A DNA stretch of 9,799 nt from Candidatus Desantisbacteria bacterium CG1_02_38_46 (GTDB taxonomy: Bacteria; Desantisbacteria; UBA1551; UBA1559). The DNA is taken from positions 1-9,799 of the forward strand of contig MNUO01000085.1 in the NCBI GenBank assembly GCA_001871015.1, read 5' to 3'. Below, one piece after another: positions 1-8,000 of this stretch; positions within the stretch are counted from its first letter, which is position 1, and each line of letters starts with the position of its first letter. The notes under the pieces are model-generated. The model did no database searches. It was not told the DNA's origin and saw only the letters and a program-made list of their open reading frames with translations. The position numbers and the translations under genes are program-made.

Positions 1-176
1 CGCAGCAGGGATATTACAATATTTGAACAGACTAAAACGAATGTCGCAGCAATTCCCATTCCGAAGGCATCCCGAACTGTGGAAGAAACTGCAAGGGCAG
101 GGCATAGCCCGATCATCAATACAAGCACAGGGTTTTCTTTAAGAATCCCTTTTGTAAAACTCAACCATATTTTCAT
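1..176 (-). CDS. rnfE: RnfE, electron transport complex membrane subunit (partial, N-terminal 58 residues)
   Basis: RnfE is an integral membrane subunit of the Rnf complex, which couples electron flow between ferredoxin and NAD to Na+ or H+ transport. Only the first 58 codons are present; the gene runs off the left edge. The translation starts MKIWLSFTKGILKENPVLVL and continues with a GLCPALAVSS segment and a GMGIAATFVLVCSN segment, matching the first membrane helices of the RnfE/RnfA/NqrD family. I call RnfE rather than RnfA from position: it directly follows rnfG, as in the C-D-G-E-A-B order. The ATG (176-174) overlaps the TGA of rnfG (ATGA), implying translational coupling. An AAGGA Shine-Dalgarno sequence lies about six bases upstream, inside rnfG. 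Confidence 0.88.
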   Translation of the reverse strand, partial: MKIWLSFTKGILKENPVLVLMIGLCPALAVSSTVRDAFGMGIAATFVLVCSNIVISLL

Positions 177-736
177 TTTCTTTCCTTTTTAGATTCAGAT
201 AAAATGTCAGTTTCAGATAGCGCATTCCTTATGGCATTTGTTACAGCGCGGGAGGAAATAGTAGCGGCTGTAATAGCATCAATTTTTCCATCAGAGTTAT
301 CCTTTTTAAGCCACATTTCAGATTTTTTCTTTCCGGTGAATTGCGAGGTAAATTTATTTTCTGATATTTTTGCGCCAAGACCCGGGGTTTCACTATGCCT
401 GAGAATTTTAATGTTGGTAATACTGTTTTTTATATCTGTTCCCACCAGAATCTCTGCATTTCCTGCATAACCTTTTGCACTAACCATAATCACATTGCCC
501 AGGAATTTGCCATTCTTGTATCCAGCCCACTTTTTCTCTTGAATGAATTCTTTGAATTCCGTCGCACCAGGAAGTACTTCTTTAAGTGATTCCATTCTTT
601 CATTAATTACCTGCTGACCTATCTTCACTCTGGTTTTATCATAAACAACACTTAAACCTGCTGCACTAACTACACAGATGATTATAAGAAGCGACATAGA
701 TTTCAAAGTTCCTATAAATCTGTTTTCATCTTTCAT
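173..736 (-). CDS. rnfG: RnfG, FMN-binding subunit of the Rnf complex
   Basis: RnfG is a flavoprotein subunit of Rnf anchored by one N-terminal helix, with the flavin domain outside the cytoplasm and FMN attached covalently to a threonine. The 187 residues show a membrane segment at about 14-32 (SLLIIICVVSAAGLSVV). The FMN_bind domain follows, with GYAGNAEILVGTD (89-101), HSETPGLGAKI (114-124) and the attachment motif AITAATISSRAV (154-165), in which Thr159 is the expected FMN-phosphoester residue. The ATG overlaps the end of rnfD by four bases (ATGA). A GGAGGT Shine-Dalgarno sequence lies about ten bases upstream within rnfD. Length and motif order are normal for the family and nothing looks broken. 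Confidence 0.95.
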   Translation of the reverse strand: MKDENRFIGTLKSMSLLIIICVVSAAGLSVVYDKTRVKIGQQVINERMESLKEVLPGATEFKEFIQEKKWAGYKNGKFLGNVIMVSAKGYAGNAEILVGTDIKNSITNIKILRHSETPGLGAKISENKFTSQFTGKKKSEMWLKKDNSDGKIDAITAATISSRAVTNAIRNALSETDILSESKKERK

Positions 737-1668
737 TTTTGTCCAAACCTCCTTGGTCTGGTATATTTATCTATCAGAGGGGTTAGACAATTCATAAACA
801 AAATTGAGTAACAGACTCCCTCAGGAAATCCACCGTAAACTCTTATTAAAGAAGTGATTGCTCCACATCCCGCGCCGAAAATTAACTTTCCCTTTTTTGT
901 AGTTGGCGCTGTAACCATATCTGTTGCCATAAAAAATGCACCCAGGATTAAACCACCTGAGAGTATTTCAAAAATGGGATTCCTGCCAAAGTAAAGTGAA
1001 AGTATGCCAACCACTGCGATAAATGATACAGGTGTTCGCCAATCAATAATCTTTTTAATCAAAAGGATGGCTGCTCCTATAAGAAGTGTAAGTTTACAGG
1101 TTTCCCCGATTGAACCCGGCACAATACCCAGGAACAATTCTGAATAAGATGGAAGTAATTCGCCAAGTTTGATTTTTATTATACCCAGGGGAGATGCTGA
1201 TGTTACTGTATCCACCAACCTCCAGGAGCATACCGGTGCGAGCCAGGTTGTCATATGTGTGGGCCAGGAACAGAGAAGAATTGCCCTTGCAGCCAGGGCT
1301 GGATTAAAAATATTATAGCCCAGTCCACCAAAGAGTTGTTTCACAAGGAATATAGCAAGGATTGCACCGATTACCACAATCCATAGAGGTATCCCGGGTG
1401 GAAGGGTGAAGGCTAAAAGTAGGCCAGTGACAGCAGCACTACTGTCTTTTATGGTTATTTTTTTGCCCAGTAGTTTCTGGCTGATTGCCTCAGTAATTAT
1501 GCAGGAGAACACACTTACTATTGCCACAAGCAGGCTCCTCCAACCAAAGATATAAATGGAAGCAATCAATGTGGGCAGTAAACTGATGTTTACCGCACGC
1601 ATAATCCTAGATGTATCTTCATCAATTCTTATGTGCGGAGAAGATGAAACTATAAACTTATTTTCCAT
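733..1668 (-). CDS. rnfD: RnfD, FMN-binding membrane subunit of the Rnf complex
   Basis: RnfD is a polytopic inner-membrane subunit related to NqrB of the Na+-pumping NADH:quinone reductase; it carries covalent FMN and belongs to the ion-translocating core. The 311-residue protein has the usual start (VSSSPHIRIDEDTSRIM), many hydrophobic helices, the GGLGYNIFNPAL motif (114-125) and MATDMVTAPTT (247-257). The covalent flavin site, normally (S/T)-x-A-T-P-L, reads TSASPL at 156-161, so Ser159 stands where Thr is usual; see findings. The start ATG has a GAGG Shine-Dalgarno sequence about six bases upstream. It is separated from rnfC by 38 bases containing a perfect hairpin, the widest gap in the operon, and overlaps rnfG downstream by four bases. 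Confidence 0.95.
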   Translation of the reverse strand: MENKFIVSSSPHIRIDEDTSRIMRAVNISLLPTLIASIYIFGWRSLLVAIVSVFSCIITEAISQKLLGKKITIKDSSAAVTGLLLAFTLPPGIPLWIVVIGAILAIFLVKQLFGGLGYNIFNPALAARAILLCSWPTHMTTWLAPVCSWRLVDTVTSASPLGIIKIKLGELLPSYSELFLGIVPGSIGETCKLTLLIGAAILLIKKIIDWRTPVSFIAVVGILSLYFGRNPIFEILSGGLILGAFFMATDMVTAPTTKKGKLIFGAGCGAITSLIRVYGGFPEGVCYSILFMNCLTPLIDKYTRPRRFGQK

Positions 1669-1681
1669 TTTTCCTCATTGT

Positions 1682-1710
1682 GTAGTTTGTCGAGCAAGCT
1701 CGACTGCTAC
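1682..1710. repeat. Inverted repeat (hairpin) in the rnfC-rnfD gap
   Basis: A perfect seven-base stem, GTCGAGC and GCTCGAC around a two-base AA centre (1689-1704), is flanked by outer arms GTAG (1682-1685) and CTAC (1707-1710). The outer right arm includes the rnfC stop codon. There is no T-run after the stem on the transcribed strand, so it is not a standard terminator. It could be an mRNA processing or stabilising hairpin that sets rnfC against rnfD expression, or a small dispersed palindromic element. Its stem sequence differs from the repeat found inside rnfC and nrdD. Confidence 0.7.
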
Positions 1711-3077
1711 TTTTTAGCGGCTAACCGTGACTTTGCGTACTTGATCAAATGGATTAAAGGACGTCTTGAAGCACAGACATAAGCACATGCCCCGCATTCC
1801 ATGCAATCAAAAACTCCATATTCCTTGCACAGGTCAAAATTATCTGTTTCAGCGTAATCTCCAATGCGATTTGGCATAAGGGACATCGGGCAGCTCTCTA
1901 CGCACCTGCCGCATTTTATACAGGGACCCTCTGATTCTTCCTTTATATCTTTTAATACGAGAATGCCGCTGGTTCCTTTAACCACAGGCACATCCAGAGT
2001 ATATTGCGCAAGTCCCATCATCGGGCCACCCATAATTACTTTTGAGACGCCGTTTACAAATCCGCTGCAATATTCAATAACCTGTGAAAATGGAGTGCCA
2101 ATCCGGACACGCAGATTTTTAGGTTCTTTTATTCCGTTGCCGGTAACTGTAACAACTCTTTCAATCAAAGGTTTATCTGTCACAACCGCTTCATAAATAG
2201 CGAGAGCAGTCCCGACATTTTGTACAATTACCCCTACATCAAACGGTAAACCTGCACTGGGTACTTCACGGTTCAATATCGCTTTAATTAACTGTTTTTC
2301 TGCGCCCTGTGGATATTTTACTTTTAGCGGCACAACTTCTATGGAAATACCGTGTAAAGCGTCCCTCCCACCAACTTCATAGCTATGTTCTGCGTTTTCC
2401 ATTACCTTTATGGCATCCTGCTTGTTAGATTCAATACCAATGGATGCCCGATTAACACCTAAAACCTTTAAAATTATATTCAATCCTTCGAGTATCTGGC
2501 TGGTTTTTTCAAGCATCAGGCGATGGTCATTGGTGAGGTAGGGCTCGCATTCAACGCCGTTAAGTATTACTGTATCAATTTTTTTATCCGGCGCAGGAGA
2601 CAATTTCACATGGGTTGGAAATGCCGCTCCACCCAGCCCGACAATTCCCGATTCTCTTATCTTTTCCTTAATCTGTTTGGGTGTTAATTCTTTCCAGCTT
2701 TCTGTTTGCAGGCTCGGAGTACCCAGATGTAACATCGGGGGTCGTGCGGATACCTCTGCGGACTCAGGATTCTTCTCTATGACTATTGCCATTACATCCT
2801 TCGCTGATGCGGGGTGTGGACGGGGTTCAATTGCTGTAACCTTTCCAGAAATGCTTGTATGGACCGGTGCAGAAACAAATGCTTTACTTTCTCCGATTTT
2901 TTGACCTTCTTTAACTTCATCCCCGACTTTAACCAGTGGTTCGCAGGGCGCACCTGTGTGCTGCTGCAGGGGAATAATTACCTTTATGGGAACAGGCATG
3001 TCCTCTATGGGTTTTCCTTTTGTTAAATCCTTATATTGGGGTGGATGTACTCCACCTGGAAAAGTTTTCAATTTCAC
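1707..3077 (-). CDS. rnfC: RnfC, iron-sulfur subunit of the Rnf complex (NADH-side)
   Basis: RnfC is the peripheral cytoplasmic Rnf subunit where NAD(H) reacts; it carries two [4Fe-4S] clusters. The 456-residue translation opens with TFPGGVHPPQYK, typical of RnfC. A barrel-sandwich segment follows at about 35-85, then the GIVGLGGAAFP nucleotide-binding region (144-154), GVECEPY (174-180) and a C-terminal ferredoxin-like domain. Its cysteines fall in two CxxCxxCxxxC sets: 386, 389, 392, 396 and 425, 428, 431, 435. The start is GTG at 3077-3075, with AAGGTGA just upstream across the redoxin stop; the ATG at 3079-3077 is out of frame. The gene begins nine bases after the redoxin. Residues 112-120 (RPPMLHLGT) are encoded by a short palindromic repeat also found in nrdD. 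Confidence 0.95.
   Translation of the reverse strand: MKLKTFPGGVHPPQYKDLTKGKPIEDMPVPIKVIIPLQQHTGAPCEPLVKVGDEVKEGQKIGESKAFVSAPVHTSISGKVTAIEPRPHPASAKDVMAIVIEKNPESAEVSARPPMLHLGTPSLQTESWKELTPKQIKEKIRESGIVGLGGAAFPTHVKLSPAPDKKIDTVILNGVECEPYLTNDHRLMLEKTSQILEGLNIILKVLGVNRASIGIESNKQDAIKVMENAEHSYEVGGRDALHGISIEVVPLKVKYPQGAEKQLIKAILNREVPSAGLPFDVGVIVQNVGTALAIYEAVVTDKPLIERVVTVTGNGIKEPKNLRVRIGTPFSQVIEYCSGFVNGVSKVIMGGPMMGLAQYTLDVPVVKGTSGILVLKDIKEESEGPCIKCGRCVESCPMSLMPNRIGDYAETDNFDLCKEYGVFDCMECGACAYVCASRRPLIHLIKYAKSRLAAKK
2719..2742 (+). repeat. Short palindromic repeat, copy A, inside rnfC
   Basis: On the plus strand this 24-base stretch reads GTACCCAGATG, then TAACATC, then GGGGGT. It matches the minus strand of 5918-5940 in nrdD at 21 of 23 aligned bases, with one extra G. 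It is an imperfect inverted repeat: GATGT faces AACATC and ACCC faces GGGGGT. It encodes residues 112-120 of RnfC in the linker before the GLGG domain, a place where an in-frame insertion would be tolerated. It lies in the opposite orientation to its gene compared with copy B. Confidence 0.7.
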
Positions 3078-3086
3078 ATCTTCACC

Positions 3087-3389
3087 TTACTTATTAAGAT
3101 TAAGACTTCCTTCTTTTATTAAAGATTCGAAGTGAGGTTTAAATTCTTTTGATTCAACTGCCCGACCTTGCCATCGGATTAGTTCCTGCCCGCCTTTCTC
3201 AATGATAATTGCCGGGACATTTGTTGCATCCTGAAGTGCAGCTTCAGCGAGTCCATCCACAGTATCTATACTGTGATATTTAACCTCAACTCTGCCTGCA
3301 ATGTTCCAGTGCTCCAGAAATATCTTGAACTTCTCCTGCATTGACTTGCAGACATCGCAGGAATCCTTACCAAAAATCTTTACAACCAT
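3087..3389 (-). CDS. Glutaredoxin/NrdH-like redoxin, CxxC
   Basis: This is a 100-residue thioredoxin-fold protein. It starts with a beta strand (VVKIFG), then the dithiol site CDVC (residues 11-14) at the head of a helix. The cis-proline motif TNVPA (56-60, Pro59) comes later, so all core features of a small redoxin are present. The segment TVDGLAEAALQDATNVPA resembles redoxins often found beside anaerobic ribonucleotide reductase genes. Some class III reductases take electrons from NrdH-type or thioredoxin-type proteins instead of formate, so a role as NrdD reductant is a reasonable inference. Its strong Shine-Dalgarno GGAGGAG (3396-3402) lies in the last codons of the upstream endonuclease gene, six bases before the ATG. 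It could instead serve other thiol reactions. Confidence 0.8.
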   Translation of the reverse strand: MVVKIFGKDSCDVCKSMQEKFKIFLEHWNIAGRVEVKYHSIDTVDGLAEAALQDATNVPAIIIEKGGQELIRWQGRAVESKEFKPHFESLIKEGSLNLNK

Positions 3390-3392
3390 AAT

Positions 3393-4103
3393 TTACTCCT
3401 CCGGTGTTCTATATTCTAAATTAGATTCTCTAATGTACTTCCCTAATCTTGAAATTTCATCTATTTTGCCATTCTCCCAAAGATCCTTACATCTTTGTGC
3501 CCATTCAAGCATTGCTCTTGATTTTTTTAACTCATCTTTATAAAATAAGATTAGTTTCTCAAAGAAAATATTCATCCATTTTCCACGAGTCTGCCCACGA
3601 TTAACCATTATTGATTTTCCTGGGTCAATCTGAAGTTGACCATAACCCAATTTCCCAAAACGTAGACAAGACCAGCTAATCTGTTCTATAGGAAAAACAG
3701 ATATTTGTTTAAAAGTTATTGGTTTTATTTGATTGTTACGATTTAACTGATATTCTGCACTTACTATTATAAAGATGTTATTGGGCGAAGCGTAGAAGTG
3801 AATAAGGCGTTCTACTGATTTAATATTTGGCATATGAAACCCAGCTTCAACATTTTTTGTTTTGACATCAAAAGCAAAATATTTATCTCCTATAGTAAAG
3901 GCGACATCTTCAAATGACCGTCGAGTAAAATCTGTTTTGAATTGGCTGGATACTTCTCTGCAAATATCTGGAAAGTTTTTGGTAATTACCTCCTGAACTT
4001 TATCGCCTATAGACCTGGGGCTTGTTCCCATTTCATCAATTACAAAATTATATCCAGATAAAAACTTTTCAAGCGATTTTTCAATTTGAATGTAGATATC
4101 CAT
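3393..4103 (-). CDS. Probable type II restriction endonuclease (PD-(D/E)XK fold)
   Basis: I do not recognise the specific family. The call rests on position directly after a DNA methyltransferase gene and on a likely nuclease core. Numbered from the ATG, Asp66 (in FEDVAF) is followed twelve residues later by Asp79-Val-Lys81 (AFDVKTK), the spacing and form of a PD-(D/E)XK metal site. An early helix with Glu38 and a segment with hydrophobic strands (NIFIIVSAEY) fit that fold. At 236 residues it is typical of simple type II enzymes. The start is ATG 4103-4101; a TTG one codon upstream (4106-4104) is closer to the Shine-Dalgarno AGGAG (six against nine bases) and could be used. That Shine-Dalgarno sequence abuts the methyltransferase stop. 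The last codons Glu-Glu-stop form the redoxin's ribosome-binding site. The sequence is AT-rich. Confidence 0.72.
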   Translation of the reverse strand: MDIYIQIEKSLEKFLSGYNFVIDEMGTSPRSIGDKVQEVITKNFPDICREVSSQFKTDFTRRSFEDVAFTIGDKYFAFDVKTKNVEAGFHMPNIKSVERLIHFYASPNNIFIIVSAEYQLNRNNQIKPITFKQISVFPIEQISWSCLRFGKLGYGQLQIDPGKSIMVNRGQTRGKWMNIFFEKLILFYKDELKKSRAMLEWAQRCKDLWENGKIDEISRLGKYIRESNLEYRTPEE

Positions 4104-4117
4104 CAATATTTTCTCCT

Positions 4118-5041
4118 TTAGATAAGCAAATTTTCAATTTTATCTAATCTTTTGAGAGCAAGTCTAATATAATCTTTATTGACTTCGAAACCAATATAAT
4201 TTCTTCCAAGTTTTTTTGCTACAATGGCTGTAGTGCCAGAACCTAAGAAGGGGTCTAAAACCAAATTTCCCTCATTGCTGCTTGCCAAAATAATTCTTTC
4301 TAAAAGTTTTTCTGGTTTTTGAGTAGGGTGGGGTGTATTTTCTGGCATTGACCAGAATGGAACTACCATATCTACCCATATATTACTTGGATGGGTGTAC
4401 CGATATCGCTCACCGTTAACTTCAACCCAACCCTTTGGTTGTCCGCCTTTTCCTCCGTAACGATAAGGAGCAATAATTTCTTTTTTTATTTTTACATCTT
4501 CAATATTGAAAATATAATCCTTGCTTTTAACAGCAAACCAGATGTCTTCCATATTTTCTTTCCAATTTTTACTGGCTCCACGACCTTTTTCTCTTCGCCA
4601 GGTAATTCGATTTTTAACCATGAAATATTTTTCTAAAATTTCCTGAATCAATCCCGAAGATTCCCAGCCACAGCAAATATAAATTGAGCCATTTTTCTTT
4701 AAAATCCTTGCTGATTCTTTTATCCATTTTTCTGACCATTCTGCATATTGTTTTTTTGTTTTTGTTTTTAGTGTTCCATTGCCATAGTTTTTATCTACTT
4801 TATAATAAGGTGGGTCAGCAAAAATCAGATCAATAGAATCGTCCGGCAAACAACTCATTCCTTTTATGCAATCACCGAGGATTATTTTGTTTTTAACCTC
4901 AGCAATATCATCAACCTTTTCTTCTAAAGTATAGAAATTACTATATTTCTTGTAGTCTTGTTCTATCAAGAACAAAGTTCTATTTCGAGGTGCCGGATTC
5001 TGTTTGCCTAACATGATTGTACTGTTTGTTTGATTGTCCAT
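4118..5041 (-). CDS. DNA methyltransferase, beta class (probably N6-adenine), of a type II restriction-modification system
   Basis: This enzyme transfers a methyl group from S-adenosylmethionine to an exocyclic amino group in a specific DNA site, protecting host DNA from the adjacent endonuclease. The 307 residues show catalytic motif IV DPPY at 76-79 (LIFADPPYYK), a middle region likely to hold target recognition (about 140-225), HPTQKP at 238-243 (motif X region) and the S-adenosylmethionine motif I DPFLGSGTT at 263-271. The order IV, recognition region, X, I defines the beta class. DPPY favours N6-adenine, although beta enzymes with N4-cytosine activity exist; I cannot read the target site. 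It starts 17 bases after nrdD with a G-rich ribosome-binding site and ends 14 bases before the endonuclease ATG. Sample lines are near 27% GC against about 52% for a sampled rnfD line, suggesting acquisition by transfer. Confidence 0.93.
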   Translation of the reverse strand: MDNQTNSTIMLGKQNPAPRNRTLFLIEQDYKKYSNFYTLEEKVDDIAEVKNKIILGDCIKGMSCLPDDSIDLIFADPPYYKVDKNYGNGTLKTKTKKQYAEWSEKWIKESARILKKNGSIYICCGWESSGLIQEILEKYFMVKNRITWRREKGRGASKNWKENMEDIWFAVKSKDYIFNIEDVKIKKEIIAPYRYGGKGGQPKGWVEVNGERYRYTHPSNIWVDMVVPFWSMPENTPHPTQKPEKLLERIILASSNEGNLVLDPFLGSGTTAIVAKKLGRNYIGFEVNKDYIRLALKRLDKIENLLI

Positions 5042-5058
5042 TAATTACCCCCACCCCA

Positions 5059-8000
5059 TTACCCAAATTGATAATGCTGAACTGCTTTCTGGCGGTCTTT
5101 TAATTCTGCGAGTTTACTTTTATTCCAGTTGTTCACCTTTGAGAAATAACCGACGATTCGTGTTATTCCATAAGTGTTTTCACTTCCGCAATATTTGCAT
5201 TTTCCATTTATGCCTCTGTCCATTTTTGCACAATCATTGCAAATTGTGAATTCAGGAGAAATTGTCAGTTGAGCGCATTGCGTATTTTCCCAGGTTTTTC
5301 TGACGAGATTCTCTATGCTTTGAGCAGAAGGTTTGGATTCTCCTACAAACGCATGGATGATTGCTCCACTTTCAATAATTGGATGAAATTTGCTCTGCTT
5401 AATGATTCTGTCTATGAAGTTTACTGGAGCGCTTGCGGCAAAGTGAATTGAATTTGTATAATAATGTGTATCGTTTTTAATGTCTCCCTTTACAACTTCT
5501 TTGCTCTGGGGAAATTCCCTTAAATCTACTTTTGCAAGCCGTCGTGCCGCGGATTCAGCAGGAGATTCTTCAAGTGCAATGTGCAACTTATACTTTTTCT
5601 GGAACTCATGAGTTTTTAGATACATAAAAGAAATTATTTTCATTCCGAAATTGAAGGCTTCATCATCTTCGTGGAGTTGTTTACCGGTGAGGTATTGTAC
5701 GCACTCATTCAATCCGATTATCCCAATAATATAGGTAGCTTTTTCGAGGTCAACATATGGTTTTCCATCGCAGGCATTCTTTCCAATCTGCCATAATGGT
5801 GTACCAGGGGCAGACATCAACCTGCCAATGAATTTCTTTTTTTCAAGGTGTGCCTTCATTGCTAATTCCATTGCTGTATTAACTTCTTCAAATACCTTAT
5901 TTATATTTTCTTTACTCACCCCGATGTTGCATCGGGGTACCCGATAAGCACACTGAGGTAAATTGATGGTGACATTCTGAAACCCGCAGAAACGCATTGA
6001 TTCCGGATGTCTGAGCATTTCTGGATTACTAACTTTGGTTCTCAACCGGCAACAATTACTTCCATAAATTCCTTCTGGCAGAAGAAAACCGTGTTTTTCA
6101 TCATCTACTTCAAAATCATAAACATAACCATCATAATCAGCATGGCTAACTTCTTTTACCTTTAAAAAATGCATTCCATTATTTACCTTTTTTGACCACT
6201 CATTTTGAGGATAGTATTTTTCAAAGTAGTCGAGATGATTCCTCGATGCTCTACGGAGTTGGTATTTTAAAATACCGCCTGCCTCATCCCAATTAATTCC
6301 CATTTCTTTAGCTGGAAGAAGTCGCCATAAACTATGTGAATCTGAGGGATTTTCTCCCTTATAGGGTAAACCCCAACCTACTTTCTTTAAATCAGTATTA
6401 GCAATTCTTACATGATAAGAATCTAACATTTGTTTTCTATTCCGTGGATTAGGAGCTAATGCTTTTCTAATCGTAGAATTAATTCCTAAATTTCTTAAAA
6501 GAGCTTTTATGTCCCGGGACAAACCAGAAGAACCGAGGTGAAAAGTTACTTCTACAGTAGTAGATCCTTGTCGGGTATACCCATCTCCTTCCAGGAATCC
6601 TTTAATGAAAGATTTTTTAAATTCTTCAGTAACATTAAACATGAGAGAAGTTAATTCTTTATTACGAGCAGACCCTCCTTTAATAAATAATGAAATAAAC
6701 CAGGCAAGAATCTTGGAAGAAGTTACCACTTTTCTTGATTCCCATTTCTTAGAATCGTCAAACCAAATGTTACTTCCAAATACATCTCTTACTGTTCTGG
6801 AAATGAAATTTGCTAATTCTTTTTCCTTCCGTGATAAGGAAAAACTGACAGAAGTTTTATTTGTATAACCCTCCGCTAAATATAGACCTAAAAATCTTCC
6901 AATCCGGGGAGATAAGTAGATTTTAGAAGGCATACGGACAAATTTAGTGTGCCCATATCGATAAATTAATTTTGCATTGGAGGGATAAATTCCTTCATTA
7001 TACAATAGCCATGCGGGGTATCTATATTTTTCTTTCCATCCAGAATTCCAATGTTTTATTCTATCTTTTGAAATTTGATATTTCTCATTAATATATTTTG
7101 TTTTTAGATGTAAACTTTCATCAAAAACAGCTTCTATCTTGTCATTTTTTTGTTTCCAGGCCTCACCCATTAAATCTATCTCAGTAATTGGAGTGTCATC
7201 TAATTTAGGTTTTGTAACTTTATTAATAGGAACAAAATCTTTTTCTGTTAATTCATCAGCTCTTTTTCTGATCAGCAGACCATTTTTAAGAACAAAAAAT
7301 GGATGGTCTGGAGTAACAGAGATTTCAGTTCCATCTTCTAATTTTACATTACAAATTTTCCCTTCATATTTGCGTCTTAACATCTGTTTTATATAAACTA
7401 AATTTGTTTCCCCATCATTATTAATACTGAGAGTTCGATAATAATCCTTGGGAGGAACTTTCCAATATTCCAATCCTTCTATTTCTTCCTGTCCTTTTAT
7501 CAAATCATAAACTTGAGAAATATTTTCGTATACATACTTATTACTGTTTTTAATTAAAACTTTAGTATTTTCTGTAAAACATTGCGAAAGCGTAGCGCCA
7601 TTTCCACGGTCAAAAACAAAATAAGGGCTGCCGTTATAACTCGCTGCCTCGCAGGCAAATTTGAATAATTCATATTGCTTTGGGTCAGAAAAACTTTGTG
7701 CATTAATGTGAAGGTCGCACTTTGGAAATGAGAAAGGATGTCCATCTCTGTCTCCTTCTTTCCACACTTCTATCAAAGCCCGGGCAAACATTTGCGATTC
7801 ATTTTCAAATTTTCCATAGGTCTTGTCCAGATATTTTCCTCCGCTTCCGATAGCAGTAACATCTTTAAGATAATCCGGTACTCCAAGATGTATATTTGCA
7901 TCTAAAAATAGGCTTTGTCCGCCCCTTGAAAAAGCATTTTGCGAGCCACTGAAAAGTAAATATTGAGCTTCCTGTTTCATTTCTTCATAAGACATCCCTT

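Noticed and set aside
1864-2196. Plus-strand frame of 110 residues opposite rnfC
   Set aside because: It is antisense to the well-conserved RnfC iron-sulfur and nucleotide domains and has no recognisable motif or ribosome site.
6513-6522. GTCCCGGGAC palindrome within the intein
   Set aside because: Ten bases with no loop and no second copy seen; it is explained by coding sequence.
7554-7745. 63-residue minus-strand frame spanning the intein junction
   Set aside because: It lies fully inside nrdD in another frame and shows no family signal; shadow of the real gene.
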